Assembly: GCA_033852175.1 (NCBI GenBank)
Contig: JAWSUY010000015.1
Location: 62,001 to 126,000, forward strand
From: Agarilytica sp033852175
GTDB lineage: Bacteria > Pseudomonadota > Gammaproteobacteria > Pseudomonadales > Cellvibrionaceae
Length of the DNA: 64,000 bases
Direction of reading: 5' to 3'
Made by a program: the position numbers and the translations under genes. Below the pieces are notes generated by a model. That model had not been told where the DNA came from and made no database searches. It was given only the letters and a program-made list of their open reading frames with translations. Position 1 is the first letter of the stretch. Each line of letters starts with the position of its first letter. This document shows positions 1 through 8,512 of this stretch, one piece after another.

Positions 1-1267
1 CGCGAGAAAACTTTGTAATTTCCCAGCCACCTCCGGGAATACACACCTTAGGAGAATGAGGAGAAACACCTTTTCGTTGATTGTTGTAGTGGGCCACATA
101 CAAATTAACTTGAGCTCGACCATCAGTGTAATTCGCCAAGACATGGTCGGAAAAACCCAGCCCCGCAATAACATCCGAGCTCAGTCTCTCTCTCATTCCA
201 GACCATGAACCAATGCGCATGGGAAAAGAAGCAAGGCTTTTACTTTGAACGGAGCGTTCTACCCGCTTATCGATATACTCCATCGAGACGAAAGCAATGA
301 GCATCAAAAAGAGTAGGCAACACTTGAGGCCTAAACTTTTTACCAGAGATGTTTCACCGCAATTAACAGTCGTATATTGAATTTCAACTACCTGGAATAT
401 TTGCTTAAGTGTTTTCTGAGTCGTGCACGCTTCTAGAATTACAATTTCCCCCATCAGTACAATCAAGCACAACAGAAAGACAACCCAGCCTTCGAAATCA
501 TGAAGAAAGCCTTCAGCAACCTCCGATCCAAAATTTTCGACTAGAACACCAGTAACAGCAATACGAACACTATTCATCACGATAGAGATGGGAATGGTTG
601 TTGCTACGATAAAAAGGCGCTTCCAAAAATGGACTCGGTACAAATACGCAGTAATGACGCCAATACACACCAGTGGATATAAATACCGCAGCCCACTACA
701 GGCTTCCACAACATGTAGCTTAAACTCACCAAGGTCGATTACATTACCACTAAGATAAACAGGTATCTCAAAAAGGCGAATAATAGATACACCTAAAGAT
801 GAAGAAAGCAGCTGAAGCTTAGCCGTGAGTATCACTTCAATGACGTACGGCAACGGAACGGAAAAAGCCAAAAAGACAATAGAAACCCAGGTGATACGGG
901 TTCCCTTTCCACAAAAAATTAAAGACAGAGAAAAAAGAAACAATAAGAATGAGTAATGTATGAGGATATAAAGCGCGCTGATTTCACCTACAAATAGCAA
1001 AACCAAAGCTGCAATACAGAGAGGTATTCCCCAGGCAGAACTTTCTCGAAGATAGGGGAGTAATAGATTTCTTTTCTCCCATAAGATATAGAGAGAAATA
1101 AGGGGAATTAAATAACCGTGGCTGTATTCTGGCTGATCGGCCCAGCGACTAAAAATATTTTCTAAGCCCCCCCAATAAAGATAAAACGCAACAAGGCAAG
1201 TTAAACTCAATAAACCAAAATTAATCGCCGTAGTTTTCTTTAACACTAATACAGTATTAGTACTCAT
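1..1267 (-). CDS. Exosortase with fused EpsI domain (partial, 3' end outside window)
   Basis: Membrane-embedded transpeptidase-like enzyme expected to process proteins with a PEP-CTERM/VPLPA-type sorting tail. About 422 codons are open to the window edge. The N-terminal part carries EYSHGYLIPLISLY and many membrane helices. The active-site cysteine motif VVEACSGLRYLYPL is encoded around 670-710 and the conserved arginine lies in NSVRIAVTG around 550-590. The end seen here is an EpsI (DUF3485) domain with HSPKVCIPGGGWEI. The LHDFEGWVVF segment resembles XrtD-type exosortases, but I cannot separate XrtA from XrtD by eye. The ATG at 1265-1267 is the chosen start. It is the last gene seen of a minus-strand cluster with a chain-length protein and two ATPases, which fits coupling of protein sorting to exopolysaccharide production. 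Confidence 0.88.
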   Translation of the reverse strand, partial: MSTNTVLVLKKTTAINFGLLSLTCLVAFYLYWGGLENIFSRWADQPEYSHGYLIPLISLYILWEKRNLLLPYLRESSAWGIPLCIAALVLLFVGEISALYILIHYSFLLFLFSLSLIFCGKGTRITWVSIVFLAFSVPLPYVIEVILTAKLQLLSSSLGVSIIRLFEIPVYLSGNVIDLGEFKLHVVEACSGLRYLYPLVCIGVITAYLYRVHFWKRLFIVATTIPISIVMNSVRIAVTGVLVENFGSEVAEGFLHDFEGWVVFLLCLIVLMGEIVILEACTTQKTLKQIFQVVEIQYTTVNCGETSLVKSLGLKCCLLFLMLIAFVSMEYIDKRVERSVQSKSLASFPMRIGSWSGMRERLSSDVIAGLGFSDHVLANYTDGRAQVNLYVAHYNNQRKGVSPHSPKVCIPGGGWEITKFSR

Positions 1268-1322
1268 AGTTCGATCTCGTTTTGCTAGCAAAACTTTGGC
1301 TCTGCGTTTGGCTTAAGAAACC

Positions 1323-2120
1323 CTAGATCATCCAACCGCCTCTCTGAAATTTATTCACGACAGTACCAACTAATGGCGTACCTTGTAGTTGTTGTACAGC
1401 ACGAACTATGTCCTTTTCAGGGTTTTTCCCGTCCTCTAGAACGAGCAGCCCGCAATCTATATTTCCAATCGAACTGAGGACATCATCACTGGGCAATATT
1501 GCCGGCATATCGTATATGACAATACGTGACTTGTATCGCGTTCGCGCCTCGGTGAAAAAAGACACCATTTTTGGGCTGGATATAATTTCAGAAGAACTGA
1601 TAGTTGTACCGAAACCCGGCACCACGACCAACCGGTCAACACCCGGATTGACCATAATATCTTCTAGCTCAATTTTACCTTTTAGGTAGTCGAGAAAACC
1701 TTGGTCTTGCTGTATATCAAAATATTGAGCAAGTGAAGGACTTCTAAGATCCATATCCACTAATAAAACGGTTTGGTTAACTTCCATTGCAATTGCAATC
1801 GCTAAATTGGCTGCAAGCAAAGACTTCCCCTCTCCTTCCGAAGGCGATGTTATCCCGATGCTGCGCCAATTATTTTCACGCATTTTGTGGATAACTTGCG
1901 TTCGCAGTGTACGAAAGGTTTGACTGGTTTTATGACTTGGGAAACCGGCTATCAGTCGCTGATTTTCCAAGTGATCAGGGTGTATATTTGTCACACGGGT
2001 TTGAGAATACTTGAGTTCTTCAAGCGGTGAATTTTTCGGCGCCGACTCAGTACGTTTACGTACACTCTGGTGCTGTTGCTGAGACTTTGCTTTTAATACT
2101 GCTTTTTGAATACGTAACAT
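1323..2120 (-). CDS. CpsD/CapB-like tyrosine-kinase-type ATPase of exopolysaccharide cluster
   Basis: P-loop ATPase of the bacterial tyrosine kinase (BY-kinase) fold, which normally partners a Wzz/GumC membrane protein to control polysaccharide chain length and export. Walker A is SPSEGEGKS (residues 92-100), Walker A' is VLLVDMDLR (118-126) and the Walker B-like strand is IVIYDMPA (200-207). The first 60 residues are basic and probably disordered. The C-terminus ends in QRGGWMI and has no tyrosine cluster, so the usual autophosphorylation tail is absent, although the length (265 aa) is normal for the catalytic half. It lies 16 bp downstream of its likely partner, the chain-length determinant, and upstream of the exosortase. 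The family call is firm; actual tyrosine kinase activity is uncertain. Confidence 0.88.
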   Translation of the reverse strand: MLRIQKAVLKAKSQQQHQSVRKRTESAPKNSPLEELKYSQTRVTNIHPDHLENQRLIAGFPSHKTSQTFRTLRTQVIHKMRENNWRSIGITSPSEGEGKSLLAANLAIAIAMEVNQTVLLVDMDLRSPSLAQYFDIQQDQGFLDYLKGKIELEDIMVNPGVDRLVVVPGFGTTISSSEIISSPKMVSFFTEARTRYKSRIVIYDMPAILPSDDVLSSIGNIDCGLLVLEDGKNPEKDIVRAVQQLQGTPLVGTVVNKFQRGGWMI

Positions 2121-2136
2121 TTAGACATCCACCACG

Positions 2137-3726
2137 CTACATGACATTGAGTTTAGACATGATTCTCATCCAAAACACATCCAAACCCATCACAAAAAAG
2201 TGAAATACCACAAGGCCCATCACACAAAACCCCAGAACTATGAAGATGAGTTTTTTAATATCCTTGCGGCGCTTATCGTAATCATCACTATTATATATGT
2301 GGGTCACTACAGCTAACGGCTGCTGCCCCAAAACCTGGGCTATACTCGACACACCGCGCACTCCAGGCTGAAGAAATTCAGCTACAAGAATAAGGCCAAG
2401 CCCTGCGCCAAATGACATGACGATTCCCATAAAGAGCAATTTTAGTCGGTTCGGCTTAACAGGCTTTTCCGGTACGGAGGGTGGTTCAATAAGTCGAAAA
2501 CTGCCCGCCTTGTTTTCGGCTTCCATATTCTGAGCTATGTTTGCTTCAAGTTGCTTGGAACGAAGCTCTTGGTATTTTTCAAGCTTGTTGGAATAGTCTC
2601 GCGTCATTTCATCGTAGCTGCGCTTGACCTGATATGTACGTCGTACTCGAGAATTATAATCTGTTAAATCTTTTTCTAATTTTTCCCGTCGCCCAACAAG
2701 GCGACCTAATTCCTTTTCTGCCGCTTTTATCTGTGCTCTCATCTGCCGGTATAAGGGACTTACTGCATCTTCTTCACTAACTTCCTCATTATTAATTTTG
2801 ATGTTTTCTTCAGCTAAGGCTATTTCACTTTTCAACCGAATAATATCGGGGTGAGAATCCGCATAGCTAATAATGAGTCGACCGTACTCTTGCTTTAACT
2901 CCATTAAGCGCTGTCGTGGAGTGATTGCTCGACCGGATGTGTCTGAAGCGTATTCAACATAAGGAGAGATGTTAGATAATTCAATATTCAATGCATGGAT
3001 TTGATCACTCAATCGAATCGATTCATCTTGAGCGGAGACAATTTGCTCTTCTAATCGCTCTACAGCAGATAGGTTGTAAGGCATCAATTCGGGCAAACTA
3101 TCGCCATACTCCATCTTAAATTCAGCGATTTTATTTTCAGTTTCCTGAACCCGAACCTGCATTCGATCGGCTTCATCTTGAAGGAAGGTTGCCGTATCGT
3201 CGGCCTTTCGTACCCGTGCTTTAACATTTTCTTCTAGGAATAGGGTCGTCAGTTCATTTGTTACTCGCTGAGCTACCACTGGATCCCTGTCCATAAACGA
3301 AACAATGAAAGCAATATTTGCCTTACTGCTACGACCGTATTGACCAGGAACATCCGCTTCAATCATCTCAATGGACATACTGTCACGAAAACTTTCAGCC
3401 AATTCATGCGGTGATGTTTTACCCCGAAGATAAGGATACATATTATACTTTTCAACCAGCTCCATGATTTTTGCGCTGGTCATAATGCGCTGCCGCGTTA
3501 CTTCAATCTGCTGCTCAGCCTGCCCCTTTACGGTAGATTTAATCAAGTCTTCAGGTATCTCCTGACCCTGAATCAGGATAACTCCACTTGCCTGAAAAAT
3601 GGGAGGCAAAGTAAAAGTCACAGCAACCGCAATGAAGAGAAAAATGGGCACGGTAAAAACCATGATCATTTTCCGACGGCGAAGGATATCAATATAGTCC
3701 CCTATCGAAGGGCCTGACTCTTCCAT
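2137..3726 (-). CDS. Wzz/GumC-type polysaccharide chain-length determinant
   Basis: Inner-membrane polysaccharide co-polymerase of 529 aa. A first membrane helix lies at about residues 20-41. A long periplasmic part follows, with coiled-coil stretches (about 180-400) rich in E, K, R and Q. A second helix lies at about 433-455, preceded by the proline-rich EPPSVPEKPVKPNR typical of Wzz/GumC proteins. A third C-terminal helix (about 492-515) is an addition found in exosortase-associated members. The protein should form the periplasmic scaffold that works with the ATPase encoded immediately downstream. The ATG at 3724-3726 is used; the 91 bp to the upstream ATPase gene holds no clear promoter, so the genes probably form one transcript. 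Confidence 0.88.
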   Translation of the reverse strand: MEESGPSIGDYIDILRRRKMIMVFTVPIFLFIAVAVTFTLPPIFQASGVILIQGQEIPEDLIKSTVKGQAEQQIEVTRQRIMTSAKIMELVEKYNMYPYLRGKTSPHELAESFRDSMSIEMIEADVPGQYGRSSKANIAFIVSFMDRDPVVAQRVTNELTTLFLEENVKARVRKADDTATFLQDEADRMQVRVQETENKIAEFKMEYGDSLPELMPYNLSAVERLEEQIVSAQDESIRLSDQIHALNIELSNISPYVEYASDTSGRAITPRQRLMELKQEYGRLIISYADSHPDIIRLKSEIALAEENIKINNEEVSEEDAVSPLYRQMRAQIKAAEKELGRLVGRREKLEKDLTDYNSRVRRTYQVKRSYDEMTRDYSNKLEKYQELRSKQLEANIAQNMEAENKAGSFRLIEPPSVPEKPVKPNRLKLLFMGIVMSFGAGLGLILVAEFLQPGVRGVSSIAQVLGQQPLAVVTHIYNSDDYDKRRKDIKKLIFIVLGFCVMGLVVFHFFVMGLDVFWMRIMSKLNVM

Positions 3727-3817
3727 AATTAAGGTGTCTCGAAACTTATTGTTTAGTCATGATGAAATTTCAAAGCACTTTACGTGCTCTGCTTATGAAT
3801 TTTTTGTTAGAAATGAA

Positions 3818-4747
3818 CTAACGTTTTTCGGGGTCTTGTGCACCACCAGAATTGAGCACGGTACCCAGCAGATTATCAAGATCAGGGGCTTCATAAGCAG
3901 AATCACCAAATTGACGCAGAGGACTTTGCCCTAAGGCCAATAATCCGCCTTCGGCCCGCTCTTTTAGCACTCCACGAAGATAGTCTTCATGGATTATTCT
4001 CACTTCATCAGCAAAAGCGAAAGATAATGCGGTATCACACAGTACATTGATTAAACGTGGAACCCCTCTGCTCGCGGCATGAATCAACATATAGGCATGA
4101 GGCGTAAAGACATCTTCCGTTGCGCCCGCCATCACCAGGCGGTGCTTAATGTAGGCAACGGTTTCAGTCGGCGATAACGCGGCTATATGGTAATCCGCCG
4201 CAACCCGCTGCGAAAACTGCATCAATTCCGGCTTCATTAACAATTCGCGAAGCTGTGGCTGGCCCACGAGGATAATTTGCAGGCATTGCTCAACAATAGT
4301 ATTCAAGTTAGACAGCATCCTCAGCTCTTCGAGCAGAGAAACACCTAAATTTTGTGCTTCATCCACAATAAGAACGGTCCGCTCTTGTGAATCAAATTGG
4401 TGTTGAAGGAAAGTAGTAAATCCCTCGTATTGAGCAACTGGATTTTCATCACGATATTCTTGACCGAAGGCATGCATAACCCAGGGAAGAAGTTGCCCCA
4501 TATTTGAATGAGTATTGGTTATGAGGCCTATCTTAATGGAATCATTTAGCTGTTCTAAAAGATGGCGAACAATAGTTGTCTTACCACTGCCTACCTCACC
4601 GGTGATAACGGTGAAACCCGATTGACTGAGCACACCGTATTCCAGCATTGACAATGCTGTGGAGTGAGTCTGCCCCATATAAAGAAGATCGGGGTCAAAG
4701 GTCAGCGAAAAAGGCTTTTTTGTAAAGCCGTAAAAAGCTTCGTACAT
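3818..4747 (-). CDS. ExeA/GspA-like AAA ATPase associated with exosortase clusters
   Basis: AAA+ ATPase of 309 aa beginning MYEAFYGFTKKPF, the hallmark start of ExeA-like ATPases. Walker A is GEVGSGKT (residues 50-57) and Walker B is TVLIVDEAQ (124-132). The RGVPRLINVLCD segment near residue 235 is the sensor region of the family. ExeA itself helps assemble type II secretion secretins; the variants beside exosortases are a recognised companion family of unproven role. It is the first gene of the minus-strand cluster seen here. A TATAAT-like box lies about 65 bp upstream, and there is an inverted repeat further up. The C-terminus (about 30 residues) is low in conservation and somewhat shorter than in other members. 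Confidence 0.87.
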   Translation of the reverse strand: MYEAFYGFTKKPFSLTFDPDLLYMGQTHSTALSMLEYGVLSQSGFTVITGEVGSGKTTIVRHLLEQLNDSIKIGLITNTHSNMGQLLPWVMHAFGQEYRDENPVAQYEGFTTFLQHQFDSQERTVLIVDEAQNLGVSLLEELRMLSNLNTIVEQCLQIILVGQPQLRELLMKPELMQFSQRVAADYHIAALSPTETVAYIKHRLVMAGATEDVFTPHAYMLIHAASRGVPRLINVLCDTALSFAFADEVRIIHEDYLRGVLKERAEGGLLALGQSPLRQFGDSAYEAPDLDNLLGTVLNSGGAQDPEKR

Positions 4748-4811
4748 TAATTCAGATTCTTTTGAATAATTTTATTGTCATGTCAGCAGTATGACTGTTG
4801 ATTCTCACACT

Positions 4812-4817
4812 ATTATA
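4812..4817 (-). promoter_or_regulatory. Candidate -10 box for the exopolysaccharide/exosortase operon
   Basis: Reading the minus strand the hexamer is TATAAT, a perfect sigma-70 -10 match, placed about 65 bp upstream of the ATG of the ExeA-like ATPase. No good -35 hexamer sits 16-18 bp further upstream; the preceding bases are GC-rich (GGGTCGCGCGC). The assignment rests on one box only. Confidence 0.3.
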
Positions 4818-4990
4818 GCGCGCGACCCATTGAGGCGCTGACTCTCCTCTAGATTACGATAAATTTACGCTACCGTAACGAAAAGTAGTATCTATTTGAG
4901 TGCTGTGTTTTATGCTGAAAACAATTCGGTGTAAAAAACTCCAACAATTCAAACACTTACGCTCTGATTTTACGTCCTTTTCGAGGTAAC

Positions 4991-5012
4991 TTTAACCGCT
5001 ATATCGGTTAAA
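4991..5012. repeat. Perfect inverted repeat (possible operator)
   Basis: Arms TTTAACCG (4991-4998) and CGGTTAAA (5005-5012) are separated by CTATAT. No T-tract follows on either strand, so a terminator is unlikely. It lies about 245 bp upstream of the first exopolysaccharide gene and about 95 bp beyond the SCO stop. A dimeric regulator site is possible. Confidence 0.35.
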
Positions 5013-5107
5013 AATAGACTCTTTCCAGCAAAAAGGTAGAGAAGCCCCCAATACACCCACCGAATAGTAGTATTCAGTAGGCAGAGCAAGATTCATTCCA
5101 TTGGGCG

Positions 5108-5779
5108 CTATTTAGCAGCCTCGTACTGCAAGACGATAGACTGGTGGGTAAGTTTAAGTGTTCCTAGCTCGAAGGGAGGCTTGAATATCCCATGATAATG
5201 GCCATTTGGATCGATGAGAACCAGATGACCGGTATGATCTATCGTGTAATCATCTTCTAAAACTACTTTATTAAAGGCAACATTAAGATTTCGTGTGAGC
5301 GAAAGAATCGTCACAAACTCACCCGTCACACCGATGAAATCAGGATTGAAATGCCCAACATATTCCCCCAGCATTTCAGGGGTATCACGTGCAGGGTCAA
5401 GGCTCACCAATATGATTTGTGTTTGCTCTGCTACTTCTGGCGCTAACACGTCCATCAAACGCGCTAGCTTAGCCAAAGTAGTCGGACAGATATCTGGACA
5501 ATGGGTAAAACCAAAGTAAACGATAGACCACCTACCTTTGAGGTTTTCGTTCGAAAACTCTGCAGCAGATTGATCGAGGAGAGAAAATTTCTTAATAATT
5601 CGGGGAGCATCAAAGGTAATCGCACGATTGACTAACAACTGATCCTTCGACAGTAATCGCGGCGAGTTTATTTTAACGAGAAACATCGATATAAAGAAGA
5701 TTACGATGCACAGTATCGAGAAGATCGTGATTTTGATGCCGCGACGCTGACGCTTATCCAGCTGAACCTGATCATTCAT
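5108..5779 (-). CDS. sco: SCO1/SenC copper chaperone for cytochrome c oxidase
   Basis: Membrane-anchored thioredoxin-fold protein (223 aa) that delivers copper to the CuA site of CoxB. An N-terminal membrane helix spans about residues 17-36. The CX3C copper motif is FTHCPDICPT (C94 and C98) and the third ligand is the histidine of DHTGHL (H182). Length and motifs are normal for the family. It is the last gene of the oxidase assembly operon and starts 2 bp after the heme O synthase stop, so translational coupling is likely. Confidence 0.95.
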   Translation of the reverse strand: MNDQVQLDKRQRRGIKITIFSILCIVIFFISMFLVKINSPRLLSKDQLLVNRAITFDAPRIIKKFSLLDQSAAEFSNENLKGRWSIVYFGFTHCPDICPTTLAKLARLMDVLAPEVAEQTQIILVSLDPARDTPEMLGEYVGHFNPDFIGVTGEFVTILSLTRNLNVAFNKVVLEDDYTIDHTGHLVLIDPNGHYHGIFKPPFELGTLKLTHQSIVLQYEAAK

Positions 5780-5781
5780 AA

Positions 5782-6678
5782 TTAAACCCCCACAGGAAAG
5801 GCATAGTGATCAATCAACATAATGCCAAAAAGAGCCATTAGATAAATAATAGAGTAGCGAAAAGCATCCATACCTGAATCTTTTGACTGACCAAACATGG
5901 CAACCGAGTAATACAAAAAACCAAGACCGAGTACAGCAGCGCCAACCAAGTAAAACAGGTTCAACATGCCAGTGGCAAATGGAAGGAAGGATACTGCCAA
6001 CAGCATAAGAGTATATAAAACGATTTGTATCTTGGTGTATTTCTCGCCATGAGTAACCGGCAACATCGGAATCTTCGCGTTAGCGTATTCTTCTTTGCGG
6101 TGAACAGCTAAAGCCCAAAAGTGAGGGGGCGTCCACACAAAAATAATGAGGACTAGCAAAAGTGCATGGCCATGTATTTCACCGGTGACCGCAGTCCAAC
6201 CCAATAGCGGGGGAGCGGCGCCAGCCAAGCCACCTATAACGATATTTTGAGGCGTTGCCCTCTTCAAATACAAGGTGTAGACCATGGCATAACCCACCAA
6301 GGAGGCTAAAGTCAGCCATGCGGTTAGTGCGTTAATCCAGATGAGTAACATCCCTAAACCAGACAAGCCAAGCACAATCGCAAAGATCACGGCGCCGACA
6401 GGATTAACACGACCTTTGGCAAGTGGCCGATTATGGGTTCTCGCCATTTTGATGTCGATATGGCGATCCGCTATGTGGTTCACAGCTGCTGCTGATCCCG
6501 CACACAAGGCAATCCCAAGATTTCCAATTATTAGGACGTCAATGGGTACCATGCCTGGCACCGATAACAACATTCCAATGAGTGATGTCACCAGCATTAA
6601 GGCAACAACATTGGGCTTACAAAGTTCGTAGTAATCGAGCCAGACGGCTCGTTCTTCTGTGGTATCTGTGTTCGACAT
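5782..6678 (-). CDS. ctaB: Protoheme IX farnesyltransferase (heme O synthase)
   Basis: UbiA-family prenyltransferase (298 aa) that adds a farnesyl group to heme b to give heme o, the precursor of heme a. Many membrane helices are visible. The first aspartate-rich active-site motif is NHIADRHIDIKMART, followed by RPLAKGRV. The PPHFWALAV loop is characteristic of heme O synthases. It lies between heme A synthase and SCO in the same operon, so its product feeds the CtaA-like protein encoded just upstream. The start is the ATG at 6676-6678. Confidence 0.95.
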   Translation of the reverse strand: MSNTDTTEERAVWLDYYELCKPNVVALMLVTSLIGMLLSVPGMVPIDVLIIGNLGIALCAGSAAAVNHIADRHIDIKMARTHNRPLAKGRVNPVGAVIFAIVLGLSGLGMLLIWINALTAWLTLASLVGYAMVYTLYLKRATPQNIVIGGLAGAAPPLLGWTAVTGEIHGHALLLVLIIFVWTPPHFWALAVHRKEEYANAKIPMLPVTHGEKYTKIQIVLYTLMLLAVSFLPFATGMLNLFYLVGAAVLGLGFLYYSVAMFGQSKDSGMDAFRYSIIYLMALFGIMLIDHYAFPVGV

Positions 6679-6706
6679 GTTCTATTCGTTACTGTATTGG
6701 CTAAAA

Positions 6707-7873
6707 CTAAAGGGGGACGGCGGTTCGAATTCTGTGATTAATCGTAATCACTGTTATCAGCAAAATCGCGCCGACGGCATTGTGCGCTACCGCAATGAAA
6801 AGGGGAAGGTTTAGGACGATATTCATGACACCTAAAGTGAGCTGGAGCAGCAGCACAGCCCCCAATACCATCGAAAAATTTCGTGCAGGCTGAAAAGCTG
6901 AGCGCCAAAGTTTAAAGACAAGTAGAGACACAAGAGTAAGTACGATAAAAGCACCGGCTCTATGACTGAGATGTATGGCAATTCTTGCTTCGCTTTCCAT
7001 CATGCCACCGAGGTAATTAGGACCAATACTTTGTAAGAAATTGAAGCCTTGCGCGAATTTTGAGTCTGGCCAGATTTGATTTTGGCATAAGGGAAAGTCC
7101 GGGCAAGCCAATGCTGCGTAGTTGGATGAGACCCAACCGCCTAATGCGATCTGAATGACTACTGCAACCAAAACAAATGCGGCTAGCTTTCGCGTTCGCA
7201 TAAAACTAACCACAACATTTGCTTCCGCTTGCCAATGCCACTGAGCTAAACGCTGGGTCAAAAGCCAAAGGAGGCTTAAGGTCGCAAAACCACCTAACAA
7301 ATGGGAAGTCACCACTTGTGGCCACAGGTTCAGCGTAACCGTCCACATACCAAAAAAGCCCTGCAAAATCACTAAACCAGCTAACAGAGCGGGCAATAGA
7401 AAAGGAATACTACCGGACTGTGCATGCGCAGCAATGCGGGCAAGATTGAGCCCGTAAGCGCCAACCAAAAGCCAGAGGTACGGGTCTAAACTGTCACCCA
7501 CGATGATGCGACCTACTGTCGCCGCCACCAGGCAACCTAGCAATCCAATAACTGTAGTCCAAACACTTTTGTTTTGATGCATACGATAGCAGAGGAAGAA
7601 AATAGCAAGGATAAAGAGGCCTAGTGTTGAAGCAAAGATTCGATGCAGTTGTTCTGGCCAGGTTTTATCTTGCTCTACAGGTGTTTCCGCAAACGACTCA
7701 TTGGCCACGGCAACGTCAGCGTCTGTCAGCGGCACCCAAATATGACCATAGCAAGTTGGCCAGTCCGGACAGCCCAAGCCAGCATCGGCTAATCGGGTAA
7801 ATGCCCCAAGAACCACAACAAAAAATGCCAGTAAAAAGGCAAAAAAGCTCAGCCGTAAGGTCAGTTTGTTCAT
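6707..7873 (-). CDS. ctaA: Heme A synthase (CtaA/COX15)
   Basis: Integral membrane enzyme (388 aa) that oxidises the C8 methyl of heme o to give heme a for the oxidase. Two homologous four-helix halves are visible. Their histidine-bearing motifs are EQLHRIFAS and TSHLLGGFA in the first half and HLSHRAGAF and VAHNAVGAI in the second. The cysteine-containing loops GLGCPDWPTCYG and ALACPDFPLCQ resemble the CX6C-type loops of COX15-like enzymes. The N-terminal GAFTRLADAGLG is diagnostic. It lies 28 bp upstream of ctaB and downstream of the CX3C protein, in the assembly-factor half of the locus. Confidence 0.94.
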   Translation of the reverse strand: MNKLTLRLSFFAFLLAFFVVVLGAFTRLADAGLGCPDWPTCYGHIWVPLTDADVAVANESFAETPVEQDKTWPEQLHRIFASTLGLFILAIFFLCYRMHQNKSVWTTVIGLLGCLVAATVGRIIVGDSLDPYLWLLVGAYGLNLARIAAHAQSGSIPFLLPALLAGLVILQGFFGMWTVTLNLWPQVVTSHLLGGFATLSLLWLLTQRLAQWHWQAEANVVVSFMRTRKLAAFVLVAVVIQIALGGWVSSNYAALACPDFPLCQNQIWPDSKFAQGFNFLQSIGPNYLGGMMESEARIAIHLSHRAGAFIVLTLVSLLVFKLWRSAFQPARNFSMVLGAVLLLQLTLGVMNIVLNLPLFIAVAHNAVGAILLITVITINHRIRTAVPL

Positions 7874-7900
7874 GAATCGTTCCCAGGTATGCTGTGGTTA

Positions 7901-8512
7901 TTATTGGTGGTCAATCGAATATCTTAAGGCGCGCTTGATGTCTTTAAGTAGCTCATTACCGTGCTGATCGGTATACACCATCATCGCATAGCCTTCTTGA
8001 TCAGCCAGCATATAAAAATGGGCGCCTTCTTTTTTAAATTTATCGAGTTCGGCACTCCAAGAGTCCCACAATCCTCGCTCAACATTCAAACGCTTAAGAT
8101 TCGGATGGGTTTCTGCCAAACCATCTAAATACTGCGCACCCAAATCTCCGTCAATATTCAATGCGTAACGCTCAACGCGCACACCCTTATCATTCAAGCG
8201 AATATGCACTTGTCGAGTTGAATAGAGATTTTGCTCGCACTGAGCATTACACTCAGAACCGACAGGTATGATCAAACGCCACTTTCGCTCTTCGCTGAAA
8301 TACTTCCACATCTCATCCCCCACTAACGGTTCGAGGCTGATCGCTTTGATCAAGGCGCCCTTATTGACAGTATTATCTGGCACACCAATGCCGCTATAGA
8401 ACGCCGTATACGCGGCAACGATGGGCACAACAGCCACTGCAAGCATGATAAATAATGCTCTCTTCGATTTACGTTTTTGCTCTGGCGATACTTGCATAGC
8501 CGGCTGATTCAT
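7901..8512 (-). CDS. Membrane-anchored CX3C (thioredoxin-like) protein of the oxidase cluster
   Basis: Protein of 203 aa with one N-terminal membrane helix (about residues 18-38) and a periplasmic domain. GSECNAQCEQNLY contains a CX3C pair (C88 and C92), the same spacing as in SCO proteins, and the C-terminal DQHGNELLKDIKRALRYS resembles the end of SCO/thioredoxin folds. A role in copper or thiol chemistry during oxidase assembly is therefore inferred but not established. Homologues are normally annotated as hypothetical proteins between SURF1 and ctaA. Its ATG overlaps the SURF1 stop by 4 bp, so the two are translationally coupled. Confidence 0.8.
   Translation of the reverse strand: MNQPAMQVSPEQKRKSKRALFIMLAVAVVPIVAAYTAFYSGIGVPDNTVNKGALIKAISLEPLVGDEMWKYFSEERKWRLIIPVGSECNAQCEQNLYSTRQVHIRLNDKGVRVERYALNIDGDLGAQYLDGLAETHPNLKRLNVERGLWDSWSAELDKFKKEGAHFYMLADQEGYAMMVYTDQHGNELLKDIKRALRYSIDHQ

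Larger units (their letters stand above)
4748..5107. other. Intergenic region, 360 bp, upstream of the exopolysaccharide cluster
   Basis: No gene is visible on either strand. On the minus strand it should hold the promoter of the ExeA-like gene. A TATAAT-like hexamer is at 4812-4817 (minus strand) and a perfect 8-bp inverted repeat is at 4991-5012. No rho-independent terminator for the SCO gene, which ends at 5108, is evident. Confidence 0.5.
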
